Part shown: positions 22,550 to 31,003 of the stretch, piece by piece | How the letters are laid out: the number at the start of each line of letters is the position of its first letter | Numbering within the stretch: the stretch's first letter is position 1 | Virus record (IMG/VR): IMGVR_UViG_3300042339_000788 | Span: 1-64,000 of that record | Length of the DNA stretch: 64,000 nucleotides | Strand: one strand, 5' to 3' | Origin: a virus | Notes under the pieces: generated by a model | The model's database searches: none | The model's input: the letters and a program-made list of their open reading frames with translations, nothing else | What the model was told of the DNA's origin: nothing | Translations under genes and position numbers: made by a program

Positions 22550-23706
22550 TATATTAAGTTTGTTGGTTGTAGTTGGCTTTCAATATTGTAAAGATAATTT
22601 AAAAATGTTTTATTTAAAATATCTTTTCGATATTCTTTGTTAAAATATAAATCCTGATTGAACTTACATATGTCTAAAACCTCTTTGCTATTATATACAT
22701 TGGACAACTCAACAGCGCTATCTATAATGTGTTTTATTTTATGATCACCATCCATTTCATCATAGTCTTCGTTAATAACCGAATTAAATGTTTTGAATCC
22801 CATATCCCTCAATGTTTTAAGGTGGCCCCTTGATGCAGAAACAACAAATGGTACACCCAAGTATATTGCCTTCCAGGTTTTTTCGGTTATATGGATTTCT
22901 AATTGGTTAAAGTTTGTTTCAGTAATAATATTAACCTTACTTTTATAATACCAATTAGGGTTTACTGTATAAAGATATTCCTCGCGCTTAGATAATTCAC
23001 TACCATACATTACATCATCTTCCAATTGAATTGATTTAAAATTGTCCGAATCTATTCCTAAGTGATCGGTTAATTTTTTATTTAATAGGTTTTTTTTATG
23101 TTTATTATCCACCCAACTAAGTCTTGTGTCATTTAGTAATTCCCTATCAAATAGTTCTTCAATTATTTTATATTTGTGATAATACATTCTTCTATTTAAA
23201 CACAAAAATTTTTTATCTGGTGTTATGTGATTATGTTTAACAACATAATTTATAAGATGATTATAAGTTGATAGAAAGAAATTAGGAAAGAAAATGGTGT
23301 TTAATATAAAATTTTCATATTTTACTTTATGTATACCAAGATTATTTGAATTATTAATTGCAACAAATAAACGATTTATATTAATACTATTTGATTTTAA
23401 TTTATTTAAAAAATTTAAACTTAATTCATCCGGTCTACTATGTGATTCACCTGAAAAGTCTGATATAAAATAAAAATTCTCTGTTTGTAATCTAATCAGT
23501 AATTCTATAAATTCAATGGAATGTGTATGTGTGCTATTGGGAAATGACCATCTTACTTCCCATTTGAAAACTAAAAAGTTTAATTTGGTTTGGTCAATAG
23601 GGTTGGTATCAATATTTTTAAATAGAATTGTGCAATCTATTTTTTCAATAGACTCTCTAATGCGTGTATTAGGCGATATATTGGTATACCAGAAATCTAT
23701 TCCCAT
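22549..23706 (-). CDS. Putative glycosyltransferase-like protein, 385 aa
   Basis: The C-terminal half has KVNIITETNFNQLEIHITEK, then TWKAIYLGVPFVVSASRGHL. This is the pattern around the donor-binding site of fucosyltransferase-like GT-B enzymes, and the (T/S)EKTxKAIxxG motif recurs in phage sugar transferases. The N-terminal half (about 1-170) has no clear match. A role in modifying a glycan or DNA base is possible. It begins a short operon with small unknown genes. Confidence 0.55.
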   Translation of the reverse strand: MGIDFWYTNISPNTRIRESIEKIDCTILFKNIDTNPIDQTKLNFLVFKWEVRWSFPNSTHTHSIEFIELLIRLQTENFYFISDFSGESHSRPDELSLNFLNKLKSNSININRLFVAINNSNNLGIHKVKYENFILNTIFFPNFFLSTYNHLINYVVKHNHITPDKKFLCLNRRMYYHKYKIIEELFDRELLNDTRLSWVDNKHKKNLLNKKLTDHLGIDSDNFKSIQLEDDVMYGSELSKREEYLYTVNPNWYYKSKVNIITETNFNQLEIHITEKTWKAIYLGVPFVVSASRGHLKTLRDMGFKTFNSVINEDYDEMDGDHKIKHIIDSAVELSNVYNSKEVLDICKFNQDLYFNKEYRKDILNKTFLNYLYNIESQLQPTNLI

Positions 23707-23707
23707 A

Positions 23708-23896
23708 TTATTTAATTTTGAAAAAATTAATAAACCTATCTTTTAATGTGGTTTTCTTATGTGCTTTTAGTGTTTCTTGATATTCAATAACTTCAAGAGC
23801 CTCACTCATTTTTATTGGAATACCTCTTCTTACCTTATCAGATAATTCTTCAAGACGTTTATCAATAATTGTTTTTCTAAATGTATTTTCTTTCAT
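23708..23896 (-). CDS. Small basic helical protein, 62 aa
   Basis: Starts MKENTFRKTIIDKRLEELSD; charged, helical, C-terminal Lys-rich. No family recognised. Its ATG overlaps the stop of the gene at 23893-24039. Confidence 0.6.
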   Translation of the reverse strand: MKENTFRKTIIDKRLEELSDKVRRGIPIKMSEALEVIEYQETLKAHKKTTLKDRFINFFKIK

Positions 23897-24039
23897 AATG
23901 TTGTATAAAAAAATAATGAATCAAATTTAGAATGCGCAAGAAAGTAACTACCATCTTTACATTGATACAAATTAACTGCCCTACCATTTACTCTATCATA
24001 AAATCTACATTCTATAAATTTTGAGAATAATCTTTTCAT
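23893..24039 (-). CDS. Small hypothetical protein, 48 aa
   Basis: ATG at 24039, stop at 23893, overlapping the next start by 4 bp (ATGA). The protein (MKRLFSKFIECRFYDRVNGR) has a beta-like middle (AVNLYQCKDGSYFLAHSKF). No family recognised. Confidence 0.55.
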   Translation of the reverse strand: MKRLFSKFIECRFYDRVNGRAVNLYQCKDGSYFLAHSKFDSLFFYTTL

Positions 24040-24043
24040 ATTT

Positions 24044-24688
24044 TTAATCTAATGAATTTGGATAATATAATAATGTTGGGTTCTTCTTTTGAATGTCGAT
24101 GTCTGAATACTTTTCATTAAATGCCATTACATCAAATCTTTTTGTGATAAGATGATGTCCGTTCTTGGTTGGGATTATCTTTTCAATCTTAGGTCCAACC
24201 TTATATCCAATTGGCATTCCAGCTTCATCAAACTCAACCTCAGTAAATGGTTTGCATCCATATTCAATATGTGCAATCATCAGTGGTGATATTTCTTTTT
24301 GATCAACATCAACAATCCATCTCTTCTCCGATGTTTTTATTTTACCAACAACAGAATCAAATACATTCTTTTGATTAATTTGTCCTGATTGTATTCTGGT
24401 TACAATTTCTGTTATCATATCCAATGAAACATCCATATGGTTTTGTTTGGCCACATGAATATATGCTCTAGCTTTGAATACCTCACATAGTTGTTTAATT
24501 TCGTCATATCGCATATCGAGATATGGAATATTATCAATACAATATGATTTTATTGTCCTAACTGACTGGTGATTATCTCTCTCACCTTCAGGTTGATCTT
24601 TCTTGCGTTTGAATACATAGAGCATATAGAAGTCACCTTCTTTATCAAAGTTCAAGAGCGGTTTAATTAATTCTATATTGTCTACCAT
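24044..24688 (-). CDS. Putative primase-polymerase-like protein, 214 aa
   Basis: WIVDVDQKE (about residue 123) fits the hhDhD motif I of archaeo-eukaryotic-type primases, and NGHHLITKRFD (about 178-188) fits the sxH-type motif II. The length of about 210 residues suits a minimal primase-polymerase domain. A third acidic residue cannot be assigned with confidence. It is the upstream gene of a leftward run and lies near a DEDDh exonuclease. RNA ligase-type families are an alternative. Confidence 0.5.
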   Translation of the reverse strand: MVDNIELIKPLLNFDKEGDFYMLYVFKRKKDQPEGERDNHQSVRTIKSYCIDNIPYLDMRYDEIKQLCEVFKARAYIHVAKQNHMDVSLDMITEIVTRIQSGQINQKNVFDSVVGKIKTSEKRWIVDVDQKEISPLMIAHIEYGCKPFTEVEFDEAGMPIGYKVGPKIEKIIPTKNGHHLITKRFDVMAFNEKYSDIDIQKKNPTLLYYPNSLD

Positions 24689-24696
24689 CTTAAATT

Positions 24697-24834
24697 TTAT
24701 TTCTTATATTTCCTTAACTTATTCTGTTCATTTAATATCCAGAGTCTTATCTTCAATCTTTGAAAGAAACCAGTTGTCTCAGATAATAACGTTTTAAAAT
24801 ACATAATCTTCTTTTCGATTATTCTTTTTGCCAT
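24697..24834 (-). CDS. Small basic protein, 45 aa
   Basis: ATG at 24834, stop at 24697. MAKRIIEKKIMYFKTLLSET and a Lys/Arg-rich C-terminus form one or two amphipathic helices. It fits the gap between two genes with 8-bp spacing on each side. No family recognised. Confidence 0.55.
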   Translation of the reverse strand: MAKRIIEKKIMYFKTLLSETTGFFQRLKIRLWILNEQNKLRKYKK

Positions 24835-24842
24835 ATGTGTGT

Positions 24843-25748
24843 TTATTTGTTTAAGAATCTTGTAAAAAGATCTTCTGTATCTTTACAGAAATAATACTTC
24901 TCTGGTTGTTTACTACCCTTCATTACTCCCCATCTACCAGCATTATAATAAAAGATATACATCTTTCCTTTGTATTTGAATGTGGCCTTTGCTGGTTCAT
25001 CCAATACAATCATTGAGATAATGTCATATTCAGATAAGAATCCCTCAATAACCTTCTTAGTGTGATTAAATTTATCTTCGAACGTTTTGGGATCGTGACT
25101 AACTTCTTTGTTGCTCTTAAATTCTTTAGGTACCGGCTTAAAGTCTTCCTCATTAATATATCTAGAGACTTTTGAAATAGTTTTATTTGTTCTTAGTTGA
25201 TCAATACTTTCTTTGATGATGGGGTCTTCAGCAAAGTCACATAACTTATATAGGATCTGAGCCTCATCTAATGCATCTGGTAATGCCCTATGTTTCTCCA
25301 CATAGTTTCTATCCTGCATCAACCACCTATATACATTCTCTTCCTTGAGACTTATTTCCTCGTCAAGAAGAACTTTAGCATATTCGCTAGCGGTTTCCAT
25401 TAAACATTTGCTTTCTTTGTACCTGAAACCAAGACTAGATAACCACCCCATATCAAATCTCTTGTTATATGCTGTTACCTTGTACTTGTCTAGTATGGCT
25501 TGAATCTCGGCTCTATATGTGTTAATGTCTTGAGCACGTTCGACATCTCTGAATTTCAAATCAGAATGATCAAATATCCAGGATCTCTTATGATAATCAC
25601 TGAGTGTGCTTTCCCTAACAATGTTATTGAACAGAATCTCAGTTTTTCTGGTCTCTGTGTCGCATAAAACTATTGCAAGTTCAACTATAGAATTGTTTTT
25701 TTCCCTAACAAATCCTGTAGTTTCAATGTCAATAATAGCTAATTTCAT
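24843..25748 (-). CDS. DnaQ-like DEDDh 3'-5' exonuclease with C-terminal extension
   Basis: Exo I LAIIDIETTG (residues 3-12), Exo II in YNKRFDMGW, Exo III in EKHRALPDALDEA (His and Asp) give the complete DEDDh catalytic set. The exonuclease domain covers about 1-180. A further 120 residues end with a beta-rich, Trp-containing segment not typical of DnaQ. Likely trims or proofreads DNA or RNA during phage replication. Confidence 0.9.
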   Translation of the reverse strand: MKLAIIDIETTGFVREKNNSIVELAIVLCDTETRKTEILFNNIVRESTLSDYHKRSWIFDHSDLKFRDVERAQDINTYRAEIQAILDKYKVTAYNKRFDMGWLSSLGFRYKESKCLMETASEYAKVLLDEEISLKEENVYRWLMQDRNYVEKHRALPDALDEAQILYKLCDFAEDPIIKESIDQLRTNKTISKVSRYINEEDFKPVPKEFKSNKEVSHDPKTFEDKFNHTKKVIEGFLSEYDIISMIVLDEPAKATFKYKGKMYIFYYNAGRWGVMKGSKQPEKYYFCKDTEDLFTRFLNK

Positions 25749-25802
25749 CTGGATGTCTCTTATTTTTATACTATAATAAGAGAAAAAAACTACAATTCCA
25801 AA

Positions 25803-26510
25803 TTAATCCCAATATTTGTGTGATTGCCTAAAAAATTCAGGATTGTTTCTATTGATATATGCTTTAACCATAATGTTAAACATCCAAAAAATACCTTTTG
25901 ATTTAAATCTTCTTGGTGATGTATATATGCCGGATAAATTTAAAATTTTAAATTCTTTGACATTCACTTTCTTTGATAAAGAATAATCCTCTGCAAATAA
26001 TTCCAGGGGATTATAACCACCAACTTTCCAATAAGATCGTGTGTTCCAAAGTTGAAATCCACCTATAGCAAATGGTGTTCCGGCTAGTATCGATAACCTT
26101 TGAAATATATCAAAAACCCTAAATACCCATCTATATGGGTAATCTGTATAAAATGGTACTGTTATTAAATCTTTATGGTGTTTTAAACACTCTTCTAACA
26201 TAATTGGATTTGTTAAAAACACATCAGCATCCAGAAATAACATATAGGGTGTATTAACCAATATACTACCATTAAATCTCGCTTCTGATGGGTAACCACC
26301 CTTAATCACCTCAATGTCTAATAGATGGCTAAAATCTCTTATTAAGTCCCTTATATGAAATAAAGAATCATATGTATCAGACACATCAGATATTATTATC
26401 CTTGTGCCATTAATATTGGTTTGTTTAGAGATATTATATACACAATCATATAATGTCCTTGACTCATTCTTGGACGGAATAACAATTGTTAAATTATTTT
26501 TTATATTCAT
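25803..26510 (-). CDS. Family 2 glycosyltransferase, 235 aa
   Basis: N-terminal LTIVIPSKNESRTLYDCVYN is the GT2 Rossmann start; FLDADVFL carries the DxD sugar-nucleotide/metal motif; FAIGGFQLWNTRSYWKVGGY and FAEDYSLSKKV (ED motif) complete the GT-A fold. Its start overlaps the end of the LpxH-like gene by 17 bp, so the two are coupled. The substrate is not predictable; the pairing suggests a lipid- or envelope-linked sugar. Confidence 0.88.
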   Translation of the reverse strand: MNIKNNLTIVIPSKNESRTLYDCVYNISKQTNINGTRIIISDVSDTYDSLFHIRDLIRDFSHLLDIEVIKGGYPSEARFNGSILVNTPYMLFLDADVFLTNPIMLEECLKHHKDLITVPFYTDYPYRWVFRVFDIFQRLSILAGTPFAIGGFQLWNTRSYWKVGGYNPLELFAEDYSLSKKVNVKEFKILNLSGIYTSPRRFKSKGIFWMFNIMVKAYINRNNPEFFRQSHKYWD

Positions 26511-27186
26511 GTGAGCAATATATTCCGTTGTTATATGTTATATATGAATTATTTTCTATCCAGTCACCAGTGTTTAAGTATCTTATACCATCAACCATTC
26601 TGTCCTCTGGATGATGTATATGTCCACAGATTACTGAGTGACAGTGATGCTTCTTGGCTTGTCTTGTTAATTCTATTTCAAATTGTGTAATAAACTTAAC
26701 AGCTTCCTTTACTTTGTCTTTTAAAAACTTGGATAACGATCGTTTCATCCCAAATTTTTTAAGTCTTCTATCAATTGTAATGGCCATATCATAACCAATA
26801 GACCCCAGAACACCCAACCATTTTAATTTAACCACACCATCATAAAGATCCCCATGTGTAATAAAAGTATTTTTCCAAATATACTCGTTGTGAATTTCAA
26901 TATTTCCAAAGGAGAATTCCCCATATTCCCTTAAGAACTCATCATGGTTACCAGGAATGTAAATCACTTTACACCCATTCTTTGAATGTGATAAAATTTT
27001 TCTTAATACGTTTGTGTGAGACTGTGGCCAACGGAACTTTCTTTTTAATAACCAACCATCTATTATATCCCCAACCAAAAAAAGATATTCAGGTTGATAT
27101 TGTTTAAGAATTGCTAAAACACCTTCGGCGTTAGAACCCTTTGATCCGAGGTGTACATCGGATATGAATAATGCTTCTATCTTCAT
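26494..27186 (-). CDS. LpxH-like calcineurin-type metallophosphoesterase
   Basis: ISDVHLGS, LVGDIIDGW, YIPGNHDEF, THGDLYD and CGHIHHP are the five metal-binding motifs in order. The GW after the second motif and the helical insertion after GDLYDG match the UDP-2,3-diacylglucosamine diphosphatase (LpxH)-like branch. I take the ATG at 27186 because a GATATTTAT element ends 6 bp before it, and the longer frame to 27222 would be coding through the repeated hairpin. About 230 residues, usual family length. Confidence 0.85.
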   Translation of the reverse strand: MKIEALFISDVHLGSKGSNAEGVLAILKQYQPEYLFLVGDIIDGWLLKRKFRWPQSHTNVLRKILSHSKNGCKVIYIPGNHDEFLREYGEFSFGNIEIHNEYIWKNTFITHGDLYDGVVKLKWLGVLGSIGYDMAITIDRRLKKFGMKRSLSKFLKDKVKEAVKFITQFEIELTRQAKKHHCHSVICGHIHHPEDRMVDGIRYLNTGDWIENNSYITYNNGIYCSHEYKK

Positions 27187-27192
27187 CTTCTT

Positions 27193-27201
27193 ATAAATAT
27201 C
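27193..27201 (-). promoter_or_regulatory. Start-proximal GATATTTAT element
   Basis: Reads GATATTTAT on the minus strand, 6 bp before the ATG at 27186. Confidence 0.5.
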
Positions 27202-27206
27202 ATAAT

Positions 27207-27238
27207 GATCGCCCTTTCGCATAAAGTGCTCAAGGGCT
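27207..27238. repeat. 32-bp hairpin element, copy B (copy A at 15450)
   Basis: 29 of 32 bases match 15450-15481. Outer stem GCCCTT/AAGGGC, inner stem GCA/TGC, loop TAAAG. It lies in the leader of the LpxH-like gene on the minus strand. Confidence 0.75.
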
Positions 27239-27528
27239 CTGACGTAGCATTATGTTAAATTTTTATTAACAATTATTTACTTTTTGCCAGTTTTCTCGTA
27301 TTTATTTTCTGTAGGTTTTCTGACAGAAAAAGGAAGGCTTTCGCCCAGAGGGTAATTCAGAAATTGAGAGTATGGGTCTAATTGGTGGGGTAGTTCTAAA
27401 TAAGAATGAGACGTACCAACTACAAAAGAGGTCAACGTTTATAAGGTTAATATGGGGAACGATCTGTTGAGGATCAAATCTGGTTAGCTGAAGCTCGTTG
27501 GGTTAGTCAAAGTTGAGAGTAAATTCTC
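27239..27528. other. 290-bp gap without a gene; candidate structured RNA or decayed gene
   Basis: The plus strand is purine-rich and less AT-rich than its surroundings from about 27320. No frame has both a start and useful length: one is open from about 27325 to 27460 but has only a late ATG, and another is broken by two TAA codons. TTTTCTGT/ACAGAAAA (27305-27330) can pair. A promoter-like TTTTTG...TTATTTTC (27281-27310) precedes it on the plus strand. Confidence 0.4.
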
Positions 27529-27780
27529 CTAGAGGTGATCTATGTCCTTACTTAAGAGTTTTAACCATTGATCTTCATTTATTAGTTTAATTTCTTGTAT
27601 TTTACCTTGTCCCATTTCTTTAGATGTTAAATGCCAACTATTACATAATGGACAGTGATAATACCTAGATTCTTTTCTCCATGGTTTATTACTATCTTTC
27701 AATATATTCAAAGCAGCTTTAGCTTCTCTTTTATTGAATTGTCTTTTATCACATATTACCCTTTCCTTCTTCATTTTCAA
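27529..27780 (-). CDS. Small zinc-ribbon-like protein, 83 aa
   Basis: RYYHCPLCNSWHLTSK (about residues 37-52) is a CPxC knuckle followed by WHLTS, a pattern seen in many small phage proteins; only one Cys pair is clear. Basic N-terminal half with KREAKAALNIL. Probably nucleic-acid-binding. The start overlaps the upstream gene by 32 bp. Confidence 0.7.
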   Translation of the reverse strand: MKMKKERVICDKRQFNKREAKAALNILKDSNKPWRKESRYYHCPLCNSWHLTSKEMGQGKIQEIKLINEDQWLKLLSKDIDHL

Positions 27781-27973
27781 TAAAAGATTTCATATAGTTA
27801 ATATGTTCATCACATTCCCTAACTTTATTAATTAACATACCCCTAACTCTCATTCCAAGTAATCTATCATCATTACATTCTGTAATAATATCAGATGGAA
27901 CAACTATTGATTGTTTTGCTTCTTCTGCTAAACTTATCGATTGTTTTGCATAATATGTTTTTTCATTTTTCAT
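27749..27973 (-). CDS. Hypothetical helical protein, 74 aa
   Basis: Starts MKNEKTYYAKQSISLAEEAK; helical and charged. No family recognised. It is 2 bp downstream of the lipoprotein gene and overlaps the next gene. Confidence 0.6.
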   Translation of the reverse strand: MKNEKTYYAKQSISLAEEAKQSIVVPSDIITECNDDRLLGMRVRGMLINKVRECDEHINYMKSFIENEEGKGNM

Positions 27974-27975
27974 TA

Positions 27976-29166
27976 TTAGTTATAAAGTTTCTTTTTATTT
28001 TTCATTGTTTCATCCCAATTATAAAAAACATCCCACCAATTCTCAACTGTTTTGTTATCAAAACTGATTTTCTTTTCACTAGGAATAGATTGAAACCAAT
28101 ATACCAACCAACCACTCTGTGGATCTCCACTAATTCCTCCACTAATTAAACTATTCCAAGCAACATGTTTTGGTATCGATGTATAATTAAATGGTACTGG
28201 TCTACTTTTTTTCCAATTAGTTTTATTAACCAATGTCTTTGTTCCACCATTTGGCTTCCAATCACCAATATCAGATAATATTGAAGTGGAATTATCATAA
28301 TCATAGTCACCAACCGAATTGGGTGAATGATGGGTGTCACCACATCTACCTTCTTTTTGTCCACCAACAAACTTTTTCCAAAAGAAATCACCATCAACAG
28401 ATCCAAGCTGTGCTTCAATTTGGTGACCACGACAGTGAATCATTTCTGCAAACCATCTACTGTACATGTTACCATAAACAACATATGTTTTATTATATAC
28501 CGGTAAGTCGGCATCTCGGTAACTATTTGATACATCCCCATATGGTGAAGACATATTGGATTCATAAACATATAAGTTTTTTATATATTGAGGATAGTTA
28601 ATCCAAACTTCCTTAACACCATAACTCTCAACCAAATTCTTTAATCCAATTGAATCAAATAATGTTTTGTAATCTGGTGTATATTTGTCAACATAGGGAC
28701 TACTGTTTTTATAAACAAGTGGTAGGTTCTGAACCTTAAAATACTTAATAACTTTAATTCCAACATATGGTGTTGCAGATGGATCATTATATCCGCGAAA
28801 TTTAGAACCTTCTTCTATTGCAAATTTTGTCTTTTGGTTATTATTTAATGTCCAATAGAATATATCGTTCTTATTTAAATCCGAAACAACACGACCAGCA
28901 TAATCTGGAACAGCCGCCTTTACACTTTCTAACAATACCCCATTGGTATCCGTTGGAATAATATCTATTATAATAACCGGAACAATTAGTTTTGCTCCGG
29001 TCGCCGGCTTAGCCAGAAAATCATCTACAATTGTATCAACAATTGGCCTGTATTTGTATACAACTGCGGTATTTTGCTGTTGTTGGTTGTCATCTAGCTT
29101 CCGAGGAAGAATTGTATCATCCTTTTGGCAGGCAGAAAATAGTAAAATTAAGATTAGATACCTCAT
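27976..29166 (-). CDS. Large secreted lipoprotein, 396 aa
   Basis: MRYLILILLFSACQKDD is a lipoprotein signal with lipobox LFSAC (Cys13), then a Gln/Asn linker. The mature part has HCRGHQIEAQL, KEGRCGDTHHSPNSVGDYDY, WKPNGGTK, SGWLVYWFQSIPS and VENWWDVFYNWD. I recall this set of Cys/His/Trp motifs from secreted bacterial and fungal proteins of unknown function. A perfect promoter at 29185-29216 supports the ATG at 29166 rather than 29187. It is probably exported to the outer membrane of the infected cell. Confidence 0.8.
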   Translation of the reverse strand: MRYLILILLFSACQKDDTILPRKLDDNQQQQNTAVVYKYRPIVDTIVDDFLAKPATGAKLIVPVIIIDIIPTDTNGVLLESVKAAVPDYAGRVVSDLNKNDIFYWTLNNNQKTKFAIEEGSKFRGYNDPSATPYVGIKVIKYFKVQNLPLVYKNSSPYVDKYTPDYKTLFDSIGLKNLVESYGVKEVWINYPQYIKNLYVYESNMSSPYGDVSNSYRDADLPVYNKTYVVYGNMYSRWFAEMIHCRGHQIEAQLGSVDGDFFWKKFVGGQKEGRCGDTHHSPNSVGDYDYDNSTSILSDIGDWKPNGGTKTLVNKTNWKKSRPVPFNYTSIPKHVAWNSLISGGISGDPQSGWLVYWFQSIPSEKKISFDNKTVENWWDVFYNWDETMKNKKKLYN

Positions 29167-29184
29167 ATTTTTGTGTTTATAAGG

Positions 29185-29216
29185 CAAAATTAATACTATT
29201 TTATTAGAATAACAAA
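29185..29216 (-). promoter_or_regulatory. Bacteroidota-type promoter for the lipoprotein gene
   Basis: On the minus strand TTTG (29216-29213), 20-bp spacer, TAATTTTG (29192-29185). Start of transcription near 29178 leaves a leader of about 12 nt. Confidence 0.75.
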
Positions 29217-29234
29217 ATATAATTCTATATTTTT

Positions 29235-29783
29235 CTAATCAATTTGATACCAAAGATAATTTAGATACTTATGTGTTTCACTATTTAAAGCTCTCCTAAT
29301 TTCTTTTGATCTATTTTTTAATTTTTGTGCTGTTCTTTCCTCAGGTAAAACCAAACTCTTAGCGGCACTATGTTTTGTATTGAATATGACCTCTTCTTTT
29401 GTTAAGAGATCTATTCTTTTTATTTTTACCGGTGAGCAATGGGTATACCCCAACACATTAATAGCGTGGTCTCTGTTTTCTTCATCATTGCTCCATTTCA
29501 AATTTTCTAAAACATTGTTTGTTTTATTACCATCCCAATGATTAACCTGATCATACTTATCTGGATCTGGATTGGGTGAAAAGGATTCCAACAATAGTAT
29601 GTGTACTCTATGTTTTTTACCAACACCGTTTTTACTCAATTCTATTCTGTGATAACCATCTTCAGTAAGGAACGGTTTGATAAATTTATTTGACCTAATA
29701 CTAAAGATCTGACCATTTTCGGTAATTGTGTAATGTCCTTTGTAATTCTTTACATTTTTCATTTTAATCTCTGAGTTTTCCAT
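29235..29783 (-). CDS. HNH homing endonuclease, 182 aa
   Basis: NUMOD4-type N-terminus (NYKGHYTITENGQIFSIRSN), then HRVHILLLESF and VNHWDGNKTNNVLENLKWSN, the HNH_3 core. A NUMOD1-like FNTKHSAAKSLVL helix and a basic C-terminus follow. It shares architecture with the enzymes at 15493 and 30987 but differs in sequence. It is 12 bp downstream of a GIY-type gene, forming a nuclease cluster. Confidence 0.88.
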   Translation of the reverse strand: MENSEIKMKNVKNYKGHYTITENGQIFSIRSNKFIKPFLTEDGYHRIELSKNGVGKKHRVHILLLESFSPNPDPDKYDQVNHWDGNKTNNVLENLKWSNDEENRDHAINVLGYTHCSPVKIKRIDLLTKEEVIFNTKHSAAKSLVLPEERTAQKLKNRSKEIRRALNSETHKYLNYLWYQID

Positions 29784-29795
29784 TTTGTTTTATTT

Positions 29796-30767
29796 TTATA
29801 GTTCGTACTTCATTCTGGGAACGAAAACATCTTCATCATCTTCCATCTCGTTTTTCCAAAAATCTTTTGGTAGCTTAGAAATGAATGTTATATCTTCATT
29901 TTCATTATCAATCCTTATTTCAATTATCTTATGGCCGTCGTTAACCTTTTCTTGAATTTTAAGTTCAACCAATTCAACAAGGTCTTCATAATAATCACAA
30001 AACCATTCTCCGCCAGTATTTCTATCCTTTTCGTTAAAGAAATCATGTAACTCTCTTTCAAGCCTAACACATAATTTTGTTGTCATGGTCCAAGCTCTTA
30101 ATGCTTTAACACACATTGGTGATAGTGTTCCACCACTCCTTTTATCAATTGATAACATATCCATTCTATCTGAAACATTTTTACCTATACCAATTTTTTT
30201 ATCATAATGTTTCATTTGAAACTTCTTTGGTCTTTTGTGTGCCATCTTGTCACCCCACTCGGCAATATATAATGAACAGGTTGTTATCTTTTCATTATAG
30301 AGACATTCATCTTCCGAATCTAATATCTTCTCGTCATATATTTTATACCCATTTTTATCTAATGTGTAGTTTTTAAAAGAATCTATTCTAAATTTAAACC
30401 CATAACTGTTGTATGCTTTAATACATTCATAGTTATTTAATTGCTTTTCTAATTCTTTAGCTGTTATAGACGGTGACTCACCGGTGATCTTTTGATTTAG
30501 ATCGTCTATGTTTAATAACGCAATAACATCTCTAATTTCATCTTTAATTGTTTCCGAGATTTCATATACCGAATTTTTTGTTCCACCAGCATCAATAATT
30601 TCTCTCTCTCTTAATAAATTATTCCAGGATAATCTGGATAAAAAAGTGTAATCACATTGAATCTCTTCCACACATCTCAATATGATGTACCATTCATAAT
30701 AGCCTTGAGATTTTAGATGTTCATAAATAAATTTCGTGTCTGAACTAGATAGGTAAATTGTTTTCAT
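29796..30767 (-). CDS. T5orf172/MUG113-type (GIY-YIG-like) protein, 323 aa
   Basis: The C-terminal part has KIGIGKNVSDRMDMLSID, RLERELHDFF and TGGEWFCDYYEDLVELVE, matching the GIY-YIG-related T5orf172/MUG113 fold (KIG, E-x-x-LH-x-x-F, GEWF). The first 190 residues are helical and unassigned; they may give DNA specificity. Typical of phage free-standing nucleases. It sits between two HNH genes. Confidence 0.75.
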   Translation of the reverse strand: MKTIYLSSSDTKFIYEHLKSQGYYEWYIILRCVEEIQCDYTFLSRLSWNNLLREREIIDAGGTKNSVYEISETIKDEIRDVIALLNIDDLNQKITGESPSITAKELEKQLNNYECIKAYNSYGFKFRIDSFKNYTLDKNGYKIYDEKILDSEDECLYNEKITTCSLYIAEWGDKMAHKRPKKFQMKHYDKKIGIGKNVSDRMDMLSIDKRSGGTLSPMCVKALRAWTMTTKLCVRLERELHDFFNEKDRNTGGEWFCDYYEDLVELVELKIQEKVNDGHKIIEIRIDNENEDITFISKLPKDFWKNEMEDDEDVFVPRMKYEL

Positions 30768-30877
30768 TCAATATATTATTTTATAATTTTATTATTATCT
30801 AATATAGTGAAAATTTTTTAAATAAAAAAAATCCCCATAAAAAATTATGAAGATTTAGATTTTTGCTGTGATTTAAA

Positions 30878-31003
30878 TTAAAATAATACTTTAAAAATTT
30901 CTCTAGCGAATACAAATGTCGTTGAGAAGACTAATACACCAACAGCAACAGCTATTAGTAACATTATCAATTCACCTATTTCTTCTTTAGTTGGTTTTTT
31001 CAT
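30878..31003 (-). CDS. Small single-pass membrane protein, 41 aa
   Basis: ATG at 31003, stop at 30878, overlapping the end of the HNH gene by 17 bp. MKKPTKEEIGELIMLLIAVA is followed by GVLVFSTTFVFAREIFKVLF, one hydrophobic segment. Function unknown. Confidence 0.6.
   Translation of the reverse strand: MKKPTKEEIGELIMLLIAVAVGVLVFSTTFVFAREIFKVLF

Noticed and set aside
27400-27510. Short plus-strand frame MRRTNYKRGQ... in the 27.3-kb gap
   Set aside because: It is stopped after 12 codons and again three codons later; treating it as coding would need two readthroughs.
28146-28601. Frames within the lipoprotein gene (both strands)
   Set aside because: They are shadows of the lipoprotein frame, with no promoter, leader or homology of their own.
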